64,000 nucleotides of DNA from Cellulomonas soli (GCF_013409305.1 NZ_JACBZJ010000001.1:2294001-2358000), one strand, 5' to 3'; shown: positions 51,336 through 61,992, counted from the stretch's first letter. Made by a program: numbers and translations. The notes: a model not told the origin generated them from the sequence alone.

Positions 51336-52370
51336 ATGATCGATCGCTCGCCGGCTGGTGCCGTGCCGGACACCCGTCCGGGAACGCGGCCCGCGCCGCT
51401 GCCGGCCGCCCTGCGGGCAGGCGGGCGCACGCTCGTCATGGGCGTCGTCAACGTCACGCCCGACTCGTTCTCGGACGGCGGCCGGTGGTTCACACCGGGT
51501 GCGGCCGTCGCGCACGGGCTGGCGCTCATGGAGCAGGGCGCGGACCTGCTCGACGTCGGCGGGGAGTCGACCCGCCCCGGCGCGCGACGCGTCCCGGTCG
51601 AGGACGAGCTGGCCCGGGTGCTCCCGGTCGTCGAGGAGCTGACCGGCCGCGGCGCGACGGTCAGCGTCGACACGACCCGGGCCGCGGTCGCCCGCGCGGC
51701 CGTCGACCGCGGCGCCTCGATCGTCAACGACGTGTCGGGCGGTCTGGCCGACCCTGAGATGGCCGGCGTGATCGCCCGGACCGGCGCGGTGTACGTCGCC
51801 ATGCACTGGCGCGGGCACGCCGACGTCATGGACGACCTGGACCGCTACGACGACGTCGTCGCCGACGTGCGGCGCGAGCTCGCCGAGCGCGTCGAGGTCC
51901 TGCGCGCGGCCGGCGTCCGCGACGAGCAGATCGTGCTGGACCCCGGGCTGGGCTTCGCCAAGCCGGGTGCGAGCAACTGGCCGCTGCTGGCCCGCCTGCC
52001 CGAGCTGGTCGCCGACGGCTTCCCGGTGCTGGTGGGTGCGAGCCGCAAGCGGTTCCTGGGTCATCTGCTGGCGGGGGCGGACGGGAACCCGGCGCCGCCG
52101 CTCGCCCGCGACGGCGCGACCGCCGCGGTGTCCGCTCTCGCGGCCGCTGCGGGCGCCTGGTGCGTGCGGGTGCACGAGGTCGCCGGGTCGGCCGACGCCG
52201 TCCGCGTGGCAGCCGCCTGGAGCGGCGCGCGCGGTGCTGCGCCTGCTGCTGCGCCCGATCCAGTCCCCGATCCAGCCCCCGATCCAGCCCCCGATCCAGC
52301 CCCGGTGCACGAGACCACGGACGAGCTGCCCGTCGACGAGGACGCGGCCGACGGAAGGAGCGCACGGTGA
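51336..52370 (+). CDS. folP: dihydropteroate synthase with extended repeat tail
   Basis: This 344-residue TIM-barrel enzyme joins p-aminobenzoate to dihydropterin pyrophosphate and is the sulfonamide target. Motifs: N-V-T-P-D-S-F-S-D-G-G near 40, G-G-E-S-T-R-P-G near 72, D-P-G-L-G-F-A-K near 203 and G-A-S-R-K-R-F near 234. The catalytic core ends near 300. The last 45 residues are an acidic/Pro tail with four copies of P-D-P-(V/A), unusual for the family. Likely leaderless. Confidence 0.95.
   Translation: MIDRSPAGAVPDTRPGTRPAPLPAALRAGGRTLVMGVVNVTPDSFSDGGRWFTPGAAVAHGLALMEQGADLLDVGGESTRPGARRVPVEDELARVLPVVEELTGRGATVSVDTTRAAVARAAVDRGASIVNDVSGGLADPEMAGVIARTGAVYVAMHWRGHADVMDDLDRYDDVVADVRRELAERVEVLRAAGVRDEQIVLDPGLGFAKPGASNWPLLARLPELVADGFPVLVGASRKRFLGHLLAGADGNPAPPLARDGATAAVSALAAAAGAWCVRVHEVAGSADAVRVAAAWSGARGAAPAAAPDPVPDPAPDPAPDPAPVHETTDELPVDEDAADGRSAR
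52254..52301 (+). repeat. 12-bp tandem repeat in the folP tail
   Basis: Four consecutive copies of CCCGATCCAGYC encode P-D-P-V/A. The last three copies are identical, indicating slippage. Confidence 0.85.
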
Positions 52371-53992
52371 GCGTGCACGACGGGTACGCCCCGGACGCCG
52401 GACAACCCATCGGCGCGCCAAGCGGCGTCGGCCGACCCCGGCCGATCCCGAGCACGGGCGCAGCGTCGGCGGGTGCCGCCCGGGTGCCGGTCGTCCCGGT
52501 CGTGCACGACGCCGACGGGCGCCGTCTCGACCAGATCCTGCTCTCGGGCATCAGCGCGGTCGGGTACCACGGGGTGTTCGACGCCGAGCGGCGCGAGGGG
52601 CAGGTGTTCGTCGCCGACGTCGTCGTGCACCTGGACACCCGCCGCGCCGCGAGCCGCGACGACCTGGCGCTGACGGTGAACTACGGCGTGCTGGCCGAGC
52701 AGGTCGCGGCTGTGCTCTCGGGTGAGCCCGCCGACCTGATCGAGACGGTGGCCGAGCGGATCGCCGCGACGGTGCTGGTCTCCCCGCTGGTGTCTGCCGT
52801 GGACGTGCAGCTGCACAAGCCCCAGGCGCCCATCACCGTCCCCTTCGGGGACGTGGTCGTGGCCGTGCACCGTGACCGCACGAAGCTCCCGGCGGCCGAG
52901 CCGTACCGCCCGCCGCTCGCCCCGAGCCGGGCCTCCGTGCGCGAGGCGGGTGCGGGTGTCCCGACGAGCACGGCCGTGATGCCCGTGACACCGGCGTTCG
53001 ACCCCGTGGAGGGTGCGCCGTCGGGTCCTCCGCTCACGCCCGTGCCGCCCGTCCCGGCGGTGCCCGTCCCGGCGGTGCCCGGACCGACGGCCGCAGGCCC
53101 CGCGCCTGCCGGCGGGGTGCAGGTCGCACCGGTGTCGGCCGAGGTGCTCGGGGCCGACATGCTGCCGTGGTCCTCGGGGTCGGTGGTCACGCCGCCGAGC
53201 CTGCCGCTCGACGAGGCGTGGGACCCGAACCCCACCCCGAACCCCGCGTCCGCCCCGATCCCGACCCCGGTGCCGAACCCCGTGCCGGTGTTCCCGGCCG
53301 TGTTCCCCACGGGTCCGGTCTCGGTCGCCGCGCCGATGGCCGCCGCACCGGTGGCGGGCCCCGTGCCGGGTGCCGAGCTGGTCGAGCTCGTCGACGTCGT
53401 CGACGGCGAGATCGAGCTCGACGTGCTCGACGTCGCCCCCGCCGCTCCTGTGGCCGTGGTGCTCGCGATCGGCGCGAACCTCGGCAACGCGCAGGAGACG
53501 CTGCGCCAGGCGGTCTCCGACCTCGCGGCGGTGCCTGGGCTGCACGTCGACGACGTGTCCGCGCTCGCCCGCAGCGCGGCGGTGGGCGGTCCCGAGCAGC
53601 CCGACTACCTCAACGCTGTCCTGCTGGCCCGCACGACGTTGTCCGCCCGGGACCTGCTGCGGGCCACGCAGGCGGTCGAGCAGGTGCACGGTCGCGAACG
53701 GCTCGTGCACTGGGGGCCGCGGACCCTCGACGTCGACATCGTCACCTACGGCGCCGTCCTGGCCACCACGGACGACCTCGAGCTGCCCCACCCGCGGGCG
53801 CACGAGCGGGCGTTCGTGCTGCAGCCCTGGGCGCAGGTCGACCCCGACGCCGTCCTGCCGGGCCTCGGTGGCGGTCCGGTGGCGGCGCTGGCCGCCACCG
53901 CTCCCGACCGTGACGGCGTCCGTTGGCTCGCGCTCGACTGGCTGACCAGCCCGGTGCCGGCCGCGCAGCCCGACTCCGCGCCCGAGGCGTGA
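52367..53992 (+). CDS. folBK: bifunctional dihydroneopterin aldolase / HPPK (FolB-FolK fusion)
   Basis: This is a 541-residue fusion. The N-terminal aldolase domain (about 48-170) shows I-S-A-V-G-Y-H-G-V-F, E-x-R-x-G-Q-x-F and V-N-Y-G-V-L. A linker of roughly 180 residues is rich in Pro, Val and Ala (175-350). The C-terminal HPPK domain (about 360-520) has A-I-G-A-N-L-G-N, the W-G-P-R-T-L-D-V-D-I catalytic block, and L-P-H-P-R-A-H-E-R-A-F-V-L-Q-P. It covers the two steps feeding FolP. Fusions occur in actinobacteria, but this linker is long. The GTG at 52367 has GGAAGGAG and overlaps folP. Confidence 0.93.
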   Translation: MSVHDGYAPDAGQPIGAPSGVGRPRPIPSTGAASAGAARVPVVPVVHDADGRRLDQILLSGISAVGYHGVFDAERREGQVFVADVVVHLDTRRAASRDDLALTVNYGVLAEQVAAVLSGEPADLIETVAERIAATVLVSPLVSAVDVQLHKPQAPITVPFGDVVVAVHRDRTKLPAAEPYRPPLAPSRASVREAGAGVPTSTAVMPVTPAFDPVEGAPSGPPLTPVPPVPAVPVPAVPGPTAAGPAPAGGVQVAPVSAEVLGADMLPWSSGSVVTPPSLPLDEAWDPNPTPNPASAPIPTPVPNPVPVFPAVFPTGPVSVAAPMAAAPVAGPVPGAELVELVDVVDGEIELDVLDVAPAAPVAVVLAIGANLGNAQETLRQAVSDLAAVPGLHVDDVSALARSAAVGGPEQPDYLNAVLLARTTLSARDLLRATQAVEQVHGRERLVHWGPRTLDVDIVTYGAVLATTDDLELPHPRAHERAFVLQPWAQVDPDAVLPGLGGGPVAALAATAPDRDGVRWLALDWLTSPVPAAQPDSAPEA

Positions 53993-54483
53993 TGCACCGC
54001 ACCCGCTGGCAGAACCTCGTCCTCCTGGCCCTCGCGGTCGCCGTCGGCACCTGGGTGGTGCTGCGTGCCGCGCTGGGTCGCGGCGCGAGCCTGCCCACGG
54101 TCCCGTGGCTGGTCGTCGCCGTCGAGCTCGTGATCGCCGGCGTGGTGCTGTCGATGGGATGGGCGGTCCGGCAGTTCCTGCGTGGTCGTCGGCCGACGCT
54201 GAACCCGATCCGGGCGGCGCGCACGGCGGTGCTGGCCAAGGCCTCGTGCTACACCGGTGCGCTGCTCGCGGGCTGGTACGGCGGCCAGGTGCTCACGGTG
54301 CTGCGCGAGACGGGCGGTTCGGAGCAGCTGACCCGGGCGGCGGCCGCCGGTGCGGCCACGGTCGGGGCGCTCCTGCTCGCGGCCGTCGGGCTCGTCGTCG
54401 AGTGGTTCTGCCAGGTGCCGCCGCCCGAGGACGGCACGCGCGAGCGGCTCGACGAGCAGGCCCCGGACCCCGCAGCCGGCTGA
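53992..54483 (+). CDS. DUF3180 membrane protein
   Basis: This is a 163-residue membrane protein with four hydrophobic helices (about 8-28, 38-58, 85-105, 118-140) and a short acidic tail, fitting the actinobacterial DUF3180 family that follows folK. The function is unknown. The ATG overlaps the folBK stop (TGATG). The A-A-R-T-A-V-L-A-K-A motif in the central loop is typical of the family. Confidence 0.8.
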   Translation: MHRTRWQNLVLLALAVAVGTWVVLRAALGRGASLPTVPWLVVAVELVIAGVVLSMGWAVRQFLRGRRPTLNPIRAARTAVLAKASCYTGALLAGWYGGQVLTVLRETGGSEQLTRAAAAGAATVGALLLAAVGLVVEWFCQVPPPEDGTRERLDEQAPDPAAG

Positions 54484-54532
54484 GCGGTCGTCGGTCCCGG
54501 GGCGCTGCGCCGGTCGGTGGAAGGATGGGCGC

Positions 54533-55087
54533 ATGACCTCCGACCAGCAGCTCCCGGAGTCGGCGGCGCCCTCCGTGCCCTCGGCGGTGCGACGCCTCGA
54601 CGACCGCGGCCCGTTCGACCCCGTGGGCGTGACCTGGACCCCCGTCTCGACCCGGTTGGCCGGCGCCCGGCTGACGGTGGCCGCGCTGTGGTTCGTCCTG
54701 CCACTGGTCGGTGCGGTCGTGCTCGCGGTGGCGGTCGGTGAGCCGTGGCTGTGGACCCTGCCCGGCATCCTCGTGGTGCTGCTGGCGTGGATCGGCTGGC
54801 TCGTGCCGCGTCAGGTGCGCGCTCAGGCGTACGCCGAGCGGGACGACGACCTGCTGATCCGGCGGGGCATCATGTTCCGCTCGCTCGTCGTGGTGCCCTA
54901 CGGGCGGATGCAGTACGTCGACGTGAGCGCCGGGCCGCTCGCGCGCCGGTTCGCGATCGCCTCGGTGCAGCTGCACACCGCCTCCCCGGCGACGAACGCG
55001 TCGATCTCCGGCCTGCCGCCCCAGGAGGCCGCGCGCCTGCGTGACCGTCTGGCCTCGCGCGGCGAGGCCCGGCTGGCGGGGCTGTGA
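54533..55087 (+). CDS. PH-domain (bPH2, YdbS-like) membrane protein
   Basis: This 184-residue protein has two helices (about 47-65 and 70-88) followed by a bacterial PH domain (bPH2) with L-L-I-R-R-G-I-M-F-R-S-L-V-V-V-P-Y-G-R-M-Q, a hallmark of YdbS-like proteins. It partners the longer YdbT-like protein encoded next (GTGA overlap). The ATG at 54533 has GGAAGGATGG upstream. The function of such pairs is not firmly known; in Bacillus they affect resistance to antimicrobial peptides. Confidence 0.8.
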   Translation: MTSDQQLPESAAPSVPSAVRRLDDRGPFDPVGVTWTPVSTRLAGARLTVAALWFVLPLVGAVVLAVAVGEPWLWTLPGILVVLLAWIGWLVPRQVRAQAYAERDDDLLIRRGIMFRSLVVVPYGRMQYVDVSAGPLARRFAIASVQLHTASPATNASISGLPPQEAARLRDRLASRGEARLAGL

Positions 55088-56658
55088 CCGCGGGCGTGCC
55101 CGACCAGGGCGTGCCCGACCCGGACCCGACCCTGATGGTCCAGGACGACGACCGCCTCGACTGGCAGCGGATGCACCCGGTCACCCCGGCGCTCAAGGGC
55201 TGGAAGCTGCTGCTGGGTCTGCTGGTCGTCGCGTGGGCGCAGCTGGACAACGTGCAGGAGGGTCTGCGGCACGTGCACGGCCGGGGCTGGCTCGTCGTGC
55301 TCGGCGGTCTCGTCGTGATCCTGCTGGTGGGTTTCGCCTACTCGACGATCGCGTGGCGCGTCACGCGGTTCGCGGTGTCCGCCGAGGCCGTGCACCTGCG
55401 CACGGGTGTGCTGTTCCGGCAGCAGCGCCAGGCGCGGCTGGACCGGCTCCAGGCCGTCGACGTCGTGCAGCCGCTGCTGGCCCGGCTCGTCGGGCTGTCC
55501 GAGCTCAAGCTCGAGGTGGCCGGCGGAGCGGAGTCGGCGGTGTCGCTGGCCTTCCTGCGCGAGTCCGACGCGGAGGACCTGCGGATCCGGCTGCTCGCGC
55601 TCGCAGCGGGTCGCCGTGCGACGCCGGTACCCACCGGGGGCGCCGCCGCGGACGGCGTCACGACGGCCCCGACCGCGCGCGACGACGCCCGGATCCCGCT
55701 CGACGGCGCGTTCGCCCAGGTCCCCGGGCCGGCGGCACCCGTCGGGGGCCCGCGTCCGGCCGCAGCGCCCGAGCAGCTGGTCTACGAGGTGCCGATGGGT
55801 CGCCTGCTGCCCGCGACGCTGCTGTCCGGCGCGATGATCTGGCTCGTGGTGGGCGTCGCCGTGGCGATCGTGCTGCTGGCGCTCTCGCGGGAGATCGGTT
55901 CGATCTTCGTGGTCGCGCCCGCGGTCCTGGGCACGGTCGGGGCGGTGTGGGGCCGGATCAACCAGGGCGCCGGCTTCCGTGCGGCGCTCTCGGCCGACGG
56001 CATCCGCCTGCACCACGGTCTGACGGAGGCGCGCACGCAGACCGTCCCTCCGGGACGGGTGCAGGCGATCCGGGTCACGCAGCCGTTCCTATGGCGCAAG
56101 GCCGACTGGTGGCGCGTGCAGATCAACGTGGCCGGGTACGCCGGGACGCAGGACGCCGAGCACGACACGGTGCTGCACCCGGTCGCGAGCCGCGAGGAGG
56201 CGATGACGGCCATCTGGCTCGTGCTGCCTGACCTGGGGGTCGAGGATCCTCGGGCGGTCCTGGACGCGGCGTTCTCGGGCATGGACGGCGACGGCGGCTT
56301 CACGACGGCGCCGCGCAGCGCCCGGTGGGTCGACCCGGTCGGCTGGCGGCGGCGCGGTGTGCTGGTGACCGGTCGTGCGCTGCTCGCCCGGTCGGGTCGG
56401 GTGTGGCGGCAGGTGGACGTCGTGCCGCACGAGCGCACGCAGTCGCTCGGCCTCGCGCAGGGTCCGCTGCAGCGTCGGCTGGGGCTCGCGTCGTTCGTCG
56501 TGCACTCGACGCCCGGGCCGGTGAGCCCGGAGGTCGCGCACCTGGACGCGCTGACGGCTGCCGCCCTGATGGACGAGCAGGCGCACCGGGCGCGCACGGC
56601 CCGTGCGGGTGCCGGCCCGGAGCAGTGGTCGAAGCCCTTTCCCGAGGCGTCGAGGTGA
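55084..56658 (+). CDS. PH-domain (YdbT-like) membrane protein with three bPH2 repeats
   Basis: This 524-residue protein has repeated two-helix plus bPH2 units: helices near 38-58 and 60-85, then [19 protein letters not shown]; helices near 240-285 then a second PH block ([14 protein letters not shown]); and a third from about 410 (V-T-G-R-A-L-L-A-R). It forms a set with the preceding YdbS-like gene. The GTG at 55084 overlaps that gene's stop. Confidence 0.8.
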   Translation: MTAGVPDQGVPDPDPTLMVQDDDRLDWQRMHPVTPALKGWKLLLGLLVVAWAQLDNVQEGLRHVHGRGWLVVLGGLVVILLVGFAYSTIAWRVTRFAVSAEAVHLRTGVLFRQQRQARLDRLQAVDVVQPLLARLVGLSELKLEVAGGAESAVSLAFLRESDAEDLRIRLLALAAGRRATPVPTGGAAADGVTTAPTARDDARIPLDGAFAQVPGPAAPVGGPRPAAAPEQLVYEVPMGRLLPATLLSGAMIWLVVGVAVAIVLLALSREIGSIFVVAPAVLGTVGAVWGRINQGAGFRAALSADGIRLHHGLTEARTQTVPPGRVQAIRVTQPFLWRKADWWRVQINVAGYAGTQDAEHDTVLHPVASREEAMTAIWLVLPDLGVEDPRAVLDAAFSGMDGDGGFTTAPRSARWVDPVGWRRRGVLVTGRALLARSGRVWRQVDVVPHERTQSLGLAQGPLQRRLGLASFVVHSTPGPVSPEVAHLDALTAAALMDEQAHRARTARAGAGPEQWSKPFPEASR

Positions 56659-57671
56659 CCGTCGCGGACCCGTCGCGCCGGCCGGGTCGCCTCGGCGTCG
56701 GCGTCATCGGTGCCGGCCGGGTCGGCGCGGTGCTCGGCAGCGCGTTGCGGGCTGCGGGTCACCCGGTGGTCGCGGTGTCCGCGATCTCGGAGGCGTCCCG
56801 CGAACGCGCTGCCTCCTTGCTGCCGGGCGTGCCGGTGCTCGACGTGCCCGAGGTCGTGCGCCGCGCGGAGCTCGTGCTGCTGGCCGTCCCGGACGACGCG
56901 CTGCTCGACCTCGTGACGGGCCTGGCCGACGTCGGTGCCTGGCAACCGGGCCAGATCGTCGTGCACACCTCGGGCCGGTTCGGCACGGACGTGCTCGCGG
57001 CGGCGCGGTCCGCCGGGGTGATCCCGCTGGCGATCCACCCGGCGATGACGTTCACCGGCACCTCGCTGGACCTGGTGCGGCTCGTCGGTGCAACCTTCGC
57101 GGTCACCGGTCCGGCTCCGGTGCTGCCGATCGGGCAGGCGCTGGTCGTCGAGATCGGCGGGGAGCCCGTCGTGCTCGCCGAGGAGGCCCGGCCGCTGTAC
57201 CACGCGGCGCTCGCGCACGGCGCGAACCACCTGGTGGTGCTCGTCGCGCAGGCCGCCCAGGCCCTCGTCGGCGCCGGGGTCGACGATCCCGGGCGCCTGC
57301 TCGGTCCGCTGCTCGGTGCGGCGCTGGACGGCGCGGTGCGCGCCGAGACGGGCGCCGACCCGTCGGGTGCGCGCGGTCCGGGGGCGATCTCCGCCCTGAC
57401 CGGTCCGGTGCGCCGCGGCGACGCCGGGACGGTGCGCGAGCACGGTGCCGCACTCGCCGGGCTGGCAGCGGCCACGGGGGCCGTCGACGTCGTGGCGGGG
57501 TACCGTGCCATGGCGCGCGCGGCCACGCAGCGTGCGCTCGCGGCGGGGCTGATCGGCCCCCAGGCCGCGCAGGAGCTGCTGGACGCGGTCGCGGGCATGT
57601 CCGAGGCCGACGCGTCGTTGCAGCAGGAGGACCACGGCGCCGAGCAGGGCCCGCAGGAGGACGACGCATGA
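56655..57671 (+). CDS. Rossmann/DUF2520 oxidoreductase, candidate ketopantoate reductase
   Basis: This 338-residue protein has an NAD(P)-binding Rossmann start ([11 protein letters not shown] near 15), V-P-D-D-A-L near 78, I-H-P-A-M-T-F near 130, and a helical C-terminal DUF2520 domain with N-H-L-V-V-L. It directly precedes panC and panD with ATGA overlaps, and no panE or panB is present, so a role as the ketopantoate reductase step (PanG-like) is plausible. The family assignment is clear; the reaction is inferred from context. Confidence 0.75.
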   Translation: MTVADPSRRPGRLGVGVIGAGRVGAVLGSALRAAGHPVVAVSAISEASRERAASLLPGVPVLDVPEVVRRAELVLLAVPDDALLDLVTGLADVGAWQPGQIVVHTSGRFGTDVLAAARSAGVIPLAIHPAMTFTGTSLDLVRLVGATFAVTGPAPVLPIGQALVVEIGGEPVVLAEEARPLYHAALAHGANHLVVLVAQAAQALVGAGVDDPGRLLGPLLGAALDGAVRAETGADPSGARGPGAISALTGPVRRGDAGTVREHGAALAGLAAATGAVDVVAGYRAMARAATQRALAAGLIGPQAAQELLDAVAGMSEADASLQQEDHGAEQGPQEDDA

Positions 57672-58687
57672 CCGGCACGACCCGGATCTCGACCGGCACG
57701 CCCACGCTGGCCCGCACGCGTGAGGCGCTGGCCGGCGCGCTCGCGGTGCAGGACGCCCGCGCGCTGCCGTACCCGGAGGGCTCGCGCGCCGGTGCGCCCG
57801 ACGCCCGACCGCACCGGCGTGCGGTGGTCATGACGATGGGCGCGCTGCACGCGGGCCACCTCTCGCTCGTGCGCCGGGCCAAGGAGCTCGCGGACGCGGT
57901 GGTCGTGACGATCTTCGTGAACCCGCTGCAGTTCGGGCCGACCGAGGACCTGGACCGCTACCCGCGGGACCTCGAGGGCGACCTGGCGCTGCTGTCCGGA
58001 CCGGGGCTGCTCGGCGCGGACGACGTGGTCTTCGCCCCGACGGCCGACGTGGTCTACCCCGACGGCGACCCGATCGCGCGGGTCACCGCCGGCTCGGTGG
58101 GCGACGTGCTCGAGGGTGCCCTGCGGCCCGGGCACCTCGACGGCGTGCTGACCGTCGTGCTCAAGCTCCTGCACCTGGTGCGCCCGCAGGTCGCGGTCTT
58201 CGGCGCGAAGGACGCGCAGCAGCTCGCGGCCGTGCGGCGCATGGTGCGCGACCTGGACGTGCCCGTCGAGGTCGTCGCGGGGGCGACCGTGCGTGACGAG
58301 GACGGGCTCGCGCTGTCCAGCCGCAACGCGTACCTCTCGCCCGACCAGCGCAGGCAGGCCCTGGCTCTCTCGCAGGCGCTCACCGCCGCGCGGACGCAGG
58401 CGGCCGCGGGCGGGGGTCCCGACGCGGTCCGGGCGGCGGCCCTGGCCGTCCTGACGGACGGGCTGGCCGTGGCGGACGTGCGCCCGGTCGACGTCGTCGA
58501 CTACGTCGCGCTCGTCGACCCGGGCACGTTCGCCGAGGTCGGGCCGGACCGCACCGGCACGGCCGTCCTGGCGCTGGCCGCCCGCGTGGGCGTCACGCGG
58601 CTGATCGACAACGCCGAGGTGGAGCTGGTCGGACCCGTGCCGTCCGGCGGTCCGCACGGTGCCCGCACGGAGGAGGTGACCGCATGA
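57668..58687 (+). CDS. panC: pantothenate synthetase
   Basis: This is a 339-residue ATP-dependent ligase of pantoate and beta-alanine. The nucleotidylyl-transferase motif [11 protein letters not shown] (near 57) is typical, with F-V-N-P-L-Q-F, F-G-x-K-D-x-Q-Q-L and [12 protein letters not shown]. The first 45 residues are a variable extension. ATGA overlaps on both sides tie it to the DUF2520 gene and panD. Confidence 0.96.
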   Translation: MTGTTRISTGTPTLARTREALAGALAVQDARALPYPEGSRAGAPDARPHRRAVVMTMGALHAGHLSLVRRAKELADAVVVTIFVNPLQFGPTEDLDRYPRDLEGDLALLSGPGLLGADDVVFAPTADVVYPDGDPIARVTAGSVGDVLEGALRPGHLDGVLTVVLKLLHLVRPQVAVFGAKDAQQLAAVRRMVRDLDVPVEVVAGATVRDEDGLALSSRNAYLSPDQRRQALALSQALTAARTQAAAGGGPDAVRAAALAVLTDGLAVADVRPVDVVDYVALVDPGTFAEVGPDRTGTAVLALAARVGVTRLIDNAEVELVGPVPSGGPHGARTEEVTA

Positions 58688-59184
58688 CCTCGCTCGTGCG
58701 CACGATGATGACCGGCAAGATCCACCGCGCCACCGTGACGGCCGCGGACCTGCACTACGTGGGCTCGATCACGGTCGACGCCGAGCTGATGGAGGCGGCG
58801 GACCTGCTGCCCGGCCAGCAGGTCGACGTGGTCGACGTGACCAACGGTGCCCGGCTGACGACCTACGCGATCGCGGGGGAGCCCGGCTCCGGGCAGGTGT
58901 GCGTGAACGGCGCCGCCGCGCACCTCGTGCACCCCGGTGACGTCGTGATCCTCATCGCGTACGGGCAGCTCTCCGACGCCGAGTCCCGCACCTACGAGCC
59001 GCACGTGGTGCTCGTCGACGCGGACAACCGGATCGTCCAGCTCGGCGACGACCCCGGCCAGGTGCCGCAGGCGTGGACGGACGAGCAGGGCCTGGTCGGC
59101 AGCGGGATCCCGTTCGACGAGGCACGCGCGCTGCTGGGCCACGCCCACGAGGGGCACGCCCCCGAGCAGAGCCCGACCCGGTGA
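58684..59184 (+). CDS. panD: aspartate 1-decarboxylase proenzyme
   Basis: These 166 residues show the self-processing site Y-V-G-S-I-T-V-D near 24 (Gly-Ser cleaved to make pyruvoyl), M-M-T-G-K-I-H-R-A at the start, and N-G-A-A-A-H-L-V near 77. It makes beta-alanine for panC. It is somewhat longer than the usual 120-140 residues because of a Glu/Gly/Pro tail. Coupled to panC and nadB. Confidence 0.96.
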   Translation: MTSLVRTMMTGKIHRATVTAADLHYVGSITVDAELMEAADLLPGQQVDVVDVTNGARLTTYAIAGEPGSGQVCVNGAAAHLVHPGDVVILIAYGQLSDAESRTYEPHVVLVDADNRIVQLGDDPGQVPQAWTDEQGLVGSGIPFDEARALLGHAHEGHAPEQSPTR

Positions 59185-60938
59185 CGACCGTCGCCACCCC
59201 GGCCGCGCCGTCACCCGCCGTGCCCGAGCGCCTCGGTTCCGGCACGGTGCGGCTCGCCACACGGCTGGCCGCGCCCGAGCCGGGCTGGACGGTCGAGGCC
59301 GACGCGGTCGTCGTCGGCTCCGGGATCGCCGGGCTGACCGCCGCCCTCGAGCTGCGCACGCGGGTGCCGCGGGTCCTGCTCGTCACGAAGGACCGGCTGT
59401 ACTCCGGGTCGACGGTGTGGGCGCAGGGCGGCATCGCCGCGGCGCTCGACCCCGACGACTCGCCGGCGGCCCACCTGCAGGACACGCTCGTCGCCGGCGC
59501 CGGGCTCTGCGACCCGCGCGCCGTCGAGGTGCTGGTCACCGAGGGCCCGGCGCGCGTGCGCGAGCTGGTGGCGCGCGGTGCGGTGTTCGACCGTGCGCCG
59601 GACGGACAGATCTCCCTGACCCGCGAGGGCGGTCACCACGCCGACCGCATCGCGCACGCCGGCGGCGACGCGACGGGCGCGGAGATCTCACGCGCCCTCG
59701 TCGCGCAGATCGAGGCCGTGCGTGACGACCCGGGCATCGAGGTCATCGAGCACGCGCTCGTCCTCGACGTGCTCACCGGCCCGGTCGGCCCCGACGGTCG
59801 ACCCGGTGCGGCGTGCGGCGTGACGCTGCACGTCATCGGCGAGGGCTCGCGCGACGGCGTCGGCGCGGCACTCGGCCGGGCGGTCGTGCTCGCCACCGGG
59901 GGCATCGGCCAGGTCTTCCGTTCCTCGACCAACCCCGCGCAGGCGACCGGCGACGGCATCGCCGCGGCGCTGCGGGCAGGCGCGACGCTCGCGGACGTCG
60001 AGTTCGTGCAGTTCCATCCGACCGTGCTGTGGCTCGGCGCCGGGGTGAAGGGCCAGCTGACGCTCGTGTCGGAGGCCGTGCGAGGCGAGGGGGCCCGGCT
60101 CCTGGACACCGACGGCGTGCGCTTCATGCCCGACGTGCACCCGATGGCCGAGCTCGCCCCGAGGGACGTCGTCGCGCACGCGATCGTGCGGCGCATGGCG
60201 GCGACCGGTTCGGACCACGTCTGGCTGGACGCCCGGCACCTCGGCGCGGACTTCCTGCGGCGCCGGTTCCCGACGATCCACGACCGGCTGGCCGAGCACG
60301 GCATCGACCTGACGACCGACCTCGTCCCCGTGGCGCCCGCGCAGCACTACCACTCGGGCGGCGTGCTCACCGACCTCGTCGGGCGGACATCCCTGCCGGG
60401 GCTCTACGCCGTCGGTGAGACGGCGTGCACGGGAGTGCACGGCGCCAACCGGCTCGCGTCGAACTCGTTGCTCGAGGGCCTGGTCTTCGCGCACCGCGCG
60501 GCCCGGGACATCGCCGCCAAGGTCGCCGGCGGCGAGCTGCCGGTGCTCGAACCGGTCGGGCGGTCGGGTGAGCGCGCGCTCGTGGCGGCCGCGTCCCGTT
60601 CGCGCGTGCAGCGGCTGGCGTCCGCCGGTCCCGGAGTGCTGCGCGACGGTGAGGGCCTGCGGCGCGCGGCGGCCGGTCTCGCGCAGGTGCCGACGGACGC
60701 CCATCTGCGCCACGACGCCGGCCACCCGCTGGCCGACCCGCAGGTGGCCGAGTGGGAGACCACGAACGTGCACCAGGTCGCGACGGTGCTGACGGCAGCG
60801 GCCCTCGAACGTGAGGAGAGCCGTGGGGGGCACGCGCGCAGCGACTTCCCGGCCCCGGACGACGCCTGGCGGCTGCGCCTCGAGCTGACGCTCGACCAGG
60901 ACGGCACCCTGCGCTCGAGGCGGGCACCCGTCGAGTGA
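59181..60938 (+). CDS. nadB: L-aspartate oxidase
   Basis: This is a 585-residue flavoenzyme oxidising aspartate to iminoaspartate, the first step of de novo NAD synthesis. FAD loop G-S-G-I-A-G-L near 49, W-A-Q-G-G-I-A near 87, H-H-A-D-R-I near 153 and the H-P-x-x-E/A-L, [14 protein letters not shown] motifs are seen. The GTG at 59181 overlaps the panD stop. No nadA is present in the window. Confidence 0.94.
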   Translation: MTTVATPAAPSPAVPERLGSGTVRLATRLAAPEPGWTVEADAVVVGSGIAGLTAALELRTRVPRVLLVTKDRLYSGSTVWAQGGIAAALDPDDSPAAHLQDTLVAGAGLCDPRAVEVLVTEGPARVRELVARGAVFDRAPDGQISLTREGGHHADRIAHAGGDATGAEISRALVAQIEAVRDDPGIEVIEHALVLDVLTGPVGPDGRPGAACGVTLHVIGEGSRDGVGAALGRAVVLATGGIGQVFRSSTNPAQATGDGIAAALRAGATLADVEFVQFHPTVLWLGAGVKGQLTLVSEAVRGEGARLLDTDGVRFMPDVHPMAELAPRDVVAHAIVRRMAATGSDHVWLDARHLGADFLRRRFPTIHDRLAEHGIDLTTDLVPVAPAQHYHSGGVLTDLVGRTSLPGLYAVGETACTGVHGANRLASNSLLEGLVFAHRAARDIAAKVAGGELPVLEPVGRSGERALVAAASRSRVQRLASAGPGVLRDGEGLRRAAAGLAQVPTDAHLRHDAGHPLADPQVAEWETTNVHQVATVLTAAALEREESRGGHARSDFPAPDDAWRLRLELTLDQDGTLRSRRAPVE

Positions 60939-60962
60939 CCGGGCACTACTGCATCCGGGCAC

Positions 60963-60968
60963 TACCGT
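60963..60968 (+). promoter_or_regulatory. -10-like element, leaderless nadC
   Basis: TACCGT lies 6 bp before the GTG at 60975, in a 36-bp gap with no ribosome-binding site. Confidence 0.4.
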
Positions 60969-60974
60969 GACCCG

Positions 60975-61925
60975 GTGAGCACGACGCCGACCCCGCAGCC
61001 CGACCAGCACGCCGCCGATCCGCTGGGTGTCCTGCCCGGCGACACGGGGCCCGACCCGGTGGCCGTCGCGCGGCTCGTCGCCGCCGCGCTCGACGAGGAC
61101 CTCGGCCCGGCACCGGGACGCGACGTGACGACGCAGGCCACCGTGCCGACGGACGCGACCGGCACCGCGCTGCTCATGGCCCGGGCGGACGGCGTGCTCG
61201 CCGGCCTGGTCGTCGTGCCGGAGGTGCTCGCGCAGGTCGCGACCCGGCTCGCCCTGGCGTGCCCGACGCTCGTGGTGCACGTCCCGGACGGCACCCGGGT
61301 GCGTGCCGGAGACGTGCTGGCCGAGCTGACCGGGCCGGTGCAGGTGCTCCTGGTCGCCGAGCGGACGCTGCTCAACCTGGCCTCGCGCGCGTCGGGCGTC
61401 GCGACGCACACGCGCCGCTGGTCGGACGAGCTCGACGGCACGGGCGCCCAGGTGCTCGACACCCGCAAGACGACCCCGGGCCTGCGGGCGCTGGAGAAGT
61501 ACGCGGTGCGCTGCGGCGGCGGCACGAACAAGCGCATGGGGCTGTACGACGTCGCGATGGTCAAGGACAACCACGTCGTGGCGGCCGGCTCGGTGGCGGC
61601 CGCGGTCGCGGCCGTGCGCGCCGCGTTCCCCGGGGTGCCGATCCAGGTCGAGGCGGACACCCTGGCGCAGGCGCTCGAGGCCGTCGGGGTGGGTGCCGAC
61701 TTCCTGCTGCTCGACAACATGCCCACGCCGGTGCTGCGCGAGGTCGTCGCGGCGGTGCGCGCGGGTGAGCCGACGACCGGACGCATCGAGCTGGAGGCCA
61801 CGGGCAACCTGACGTTGGCGCGGGCCCGCGAGGTCGCCCTGACCGGTGTCGACCACCTGTCGGTGGGCGGCCTGACGCACTCCTCGCCGATCCTCGACCT
61901 CGCGCTGGACCTGACGACGCACTGA
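60975..61925 (+). CDS. nadC: nicotinate-nucleotide pyrophosphorylase (quinolinate phosphoribosyltransferase)
   Basis: This 316-residue enzyme makes nicotinate mononucleotide from quinolinate and PRPP. R-K-T-T-P-G-L-R-A-L-E-K-Y-A near 163, G-G-x-x-N-K-R-M-G-L-Y-D near 180, K-D-N-H near 195, and E-V-D/E-A pocket residues (V-E-A-D-T) are present. The first 40 residues are extra relative to the family core. Short gap after nadB, probably leaderless. Confidence 0.95.
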   Translation: MSTTPTPQPDQHAADPLGVLPGDTGPDPVAVARLVAAALDEDLGPAPGRDVTTQATVPTDATGTALLMARADGVLAGLVVVPEVLAQVATRLALACPTLVVHVPDGTRVRAGDVLAELTGPVQVLLVAERTLLNLASRASGVATHTRRWSDELDGTGAQVLDTRKTTPGLRALEKYAVRCGGGTNKRMGLYDVAMVKDNHVVAAGSVAAAVAAVRAAFPGVPIQVEADTLAQALEAVGVGADFLLLDNMPTPVLREVVAAVRAGEPTTGRIELEATGNLTLARAREVALTGVDHLSVGGLTHSSPILDLALDLTTH

Positions 61926-61992
61926 CACCGCACGGCCGGGCACCGGCCTCGTGCCCAGCGGGCGGGCGGGACGACGCCCGTGGCCACGCCCG

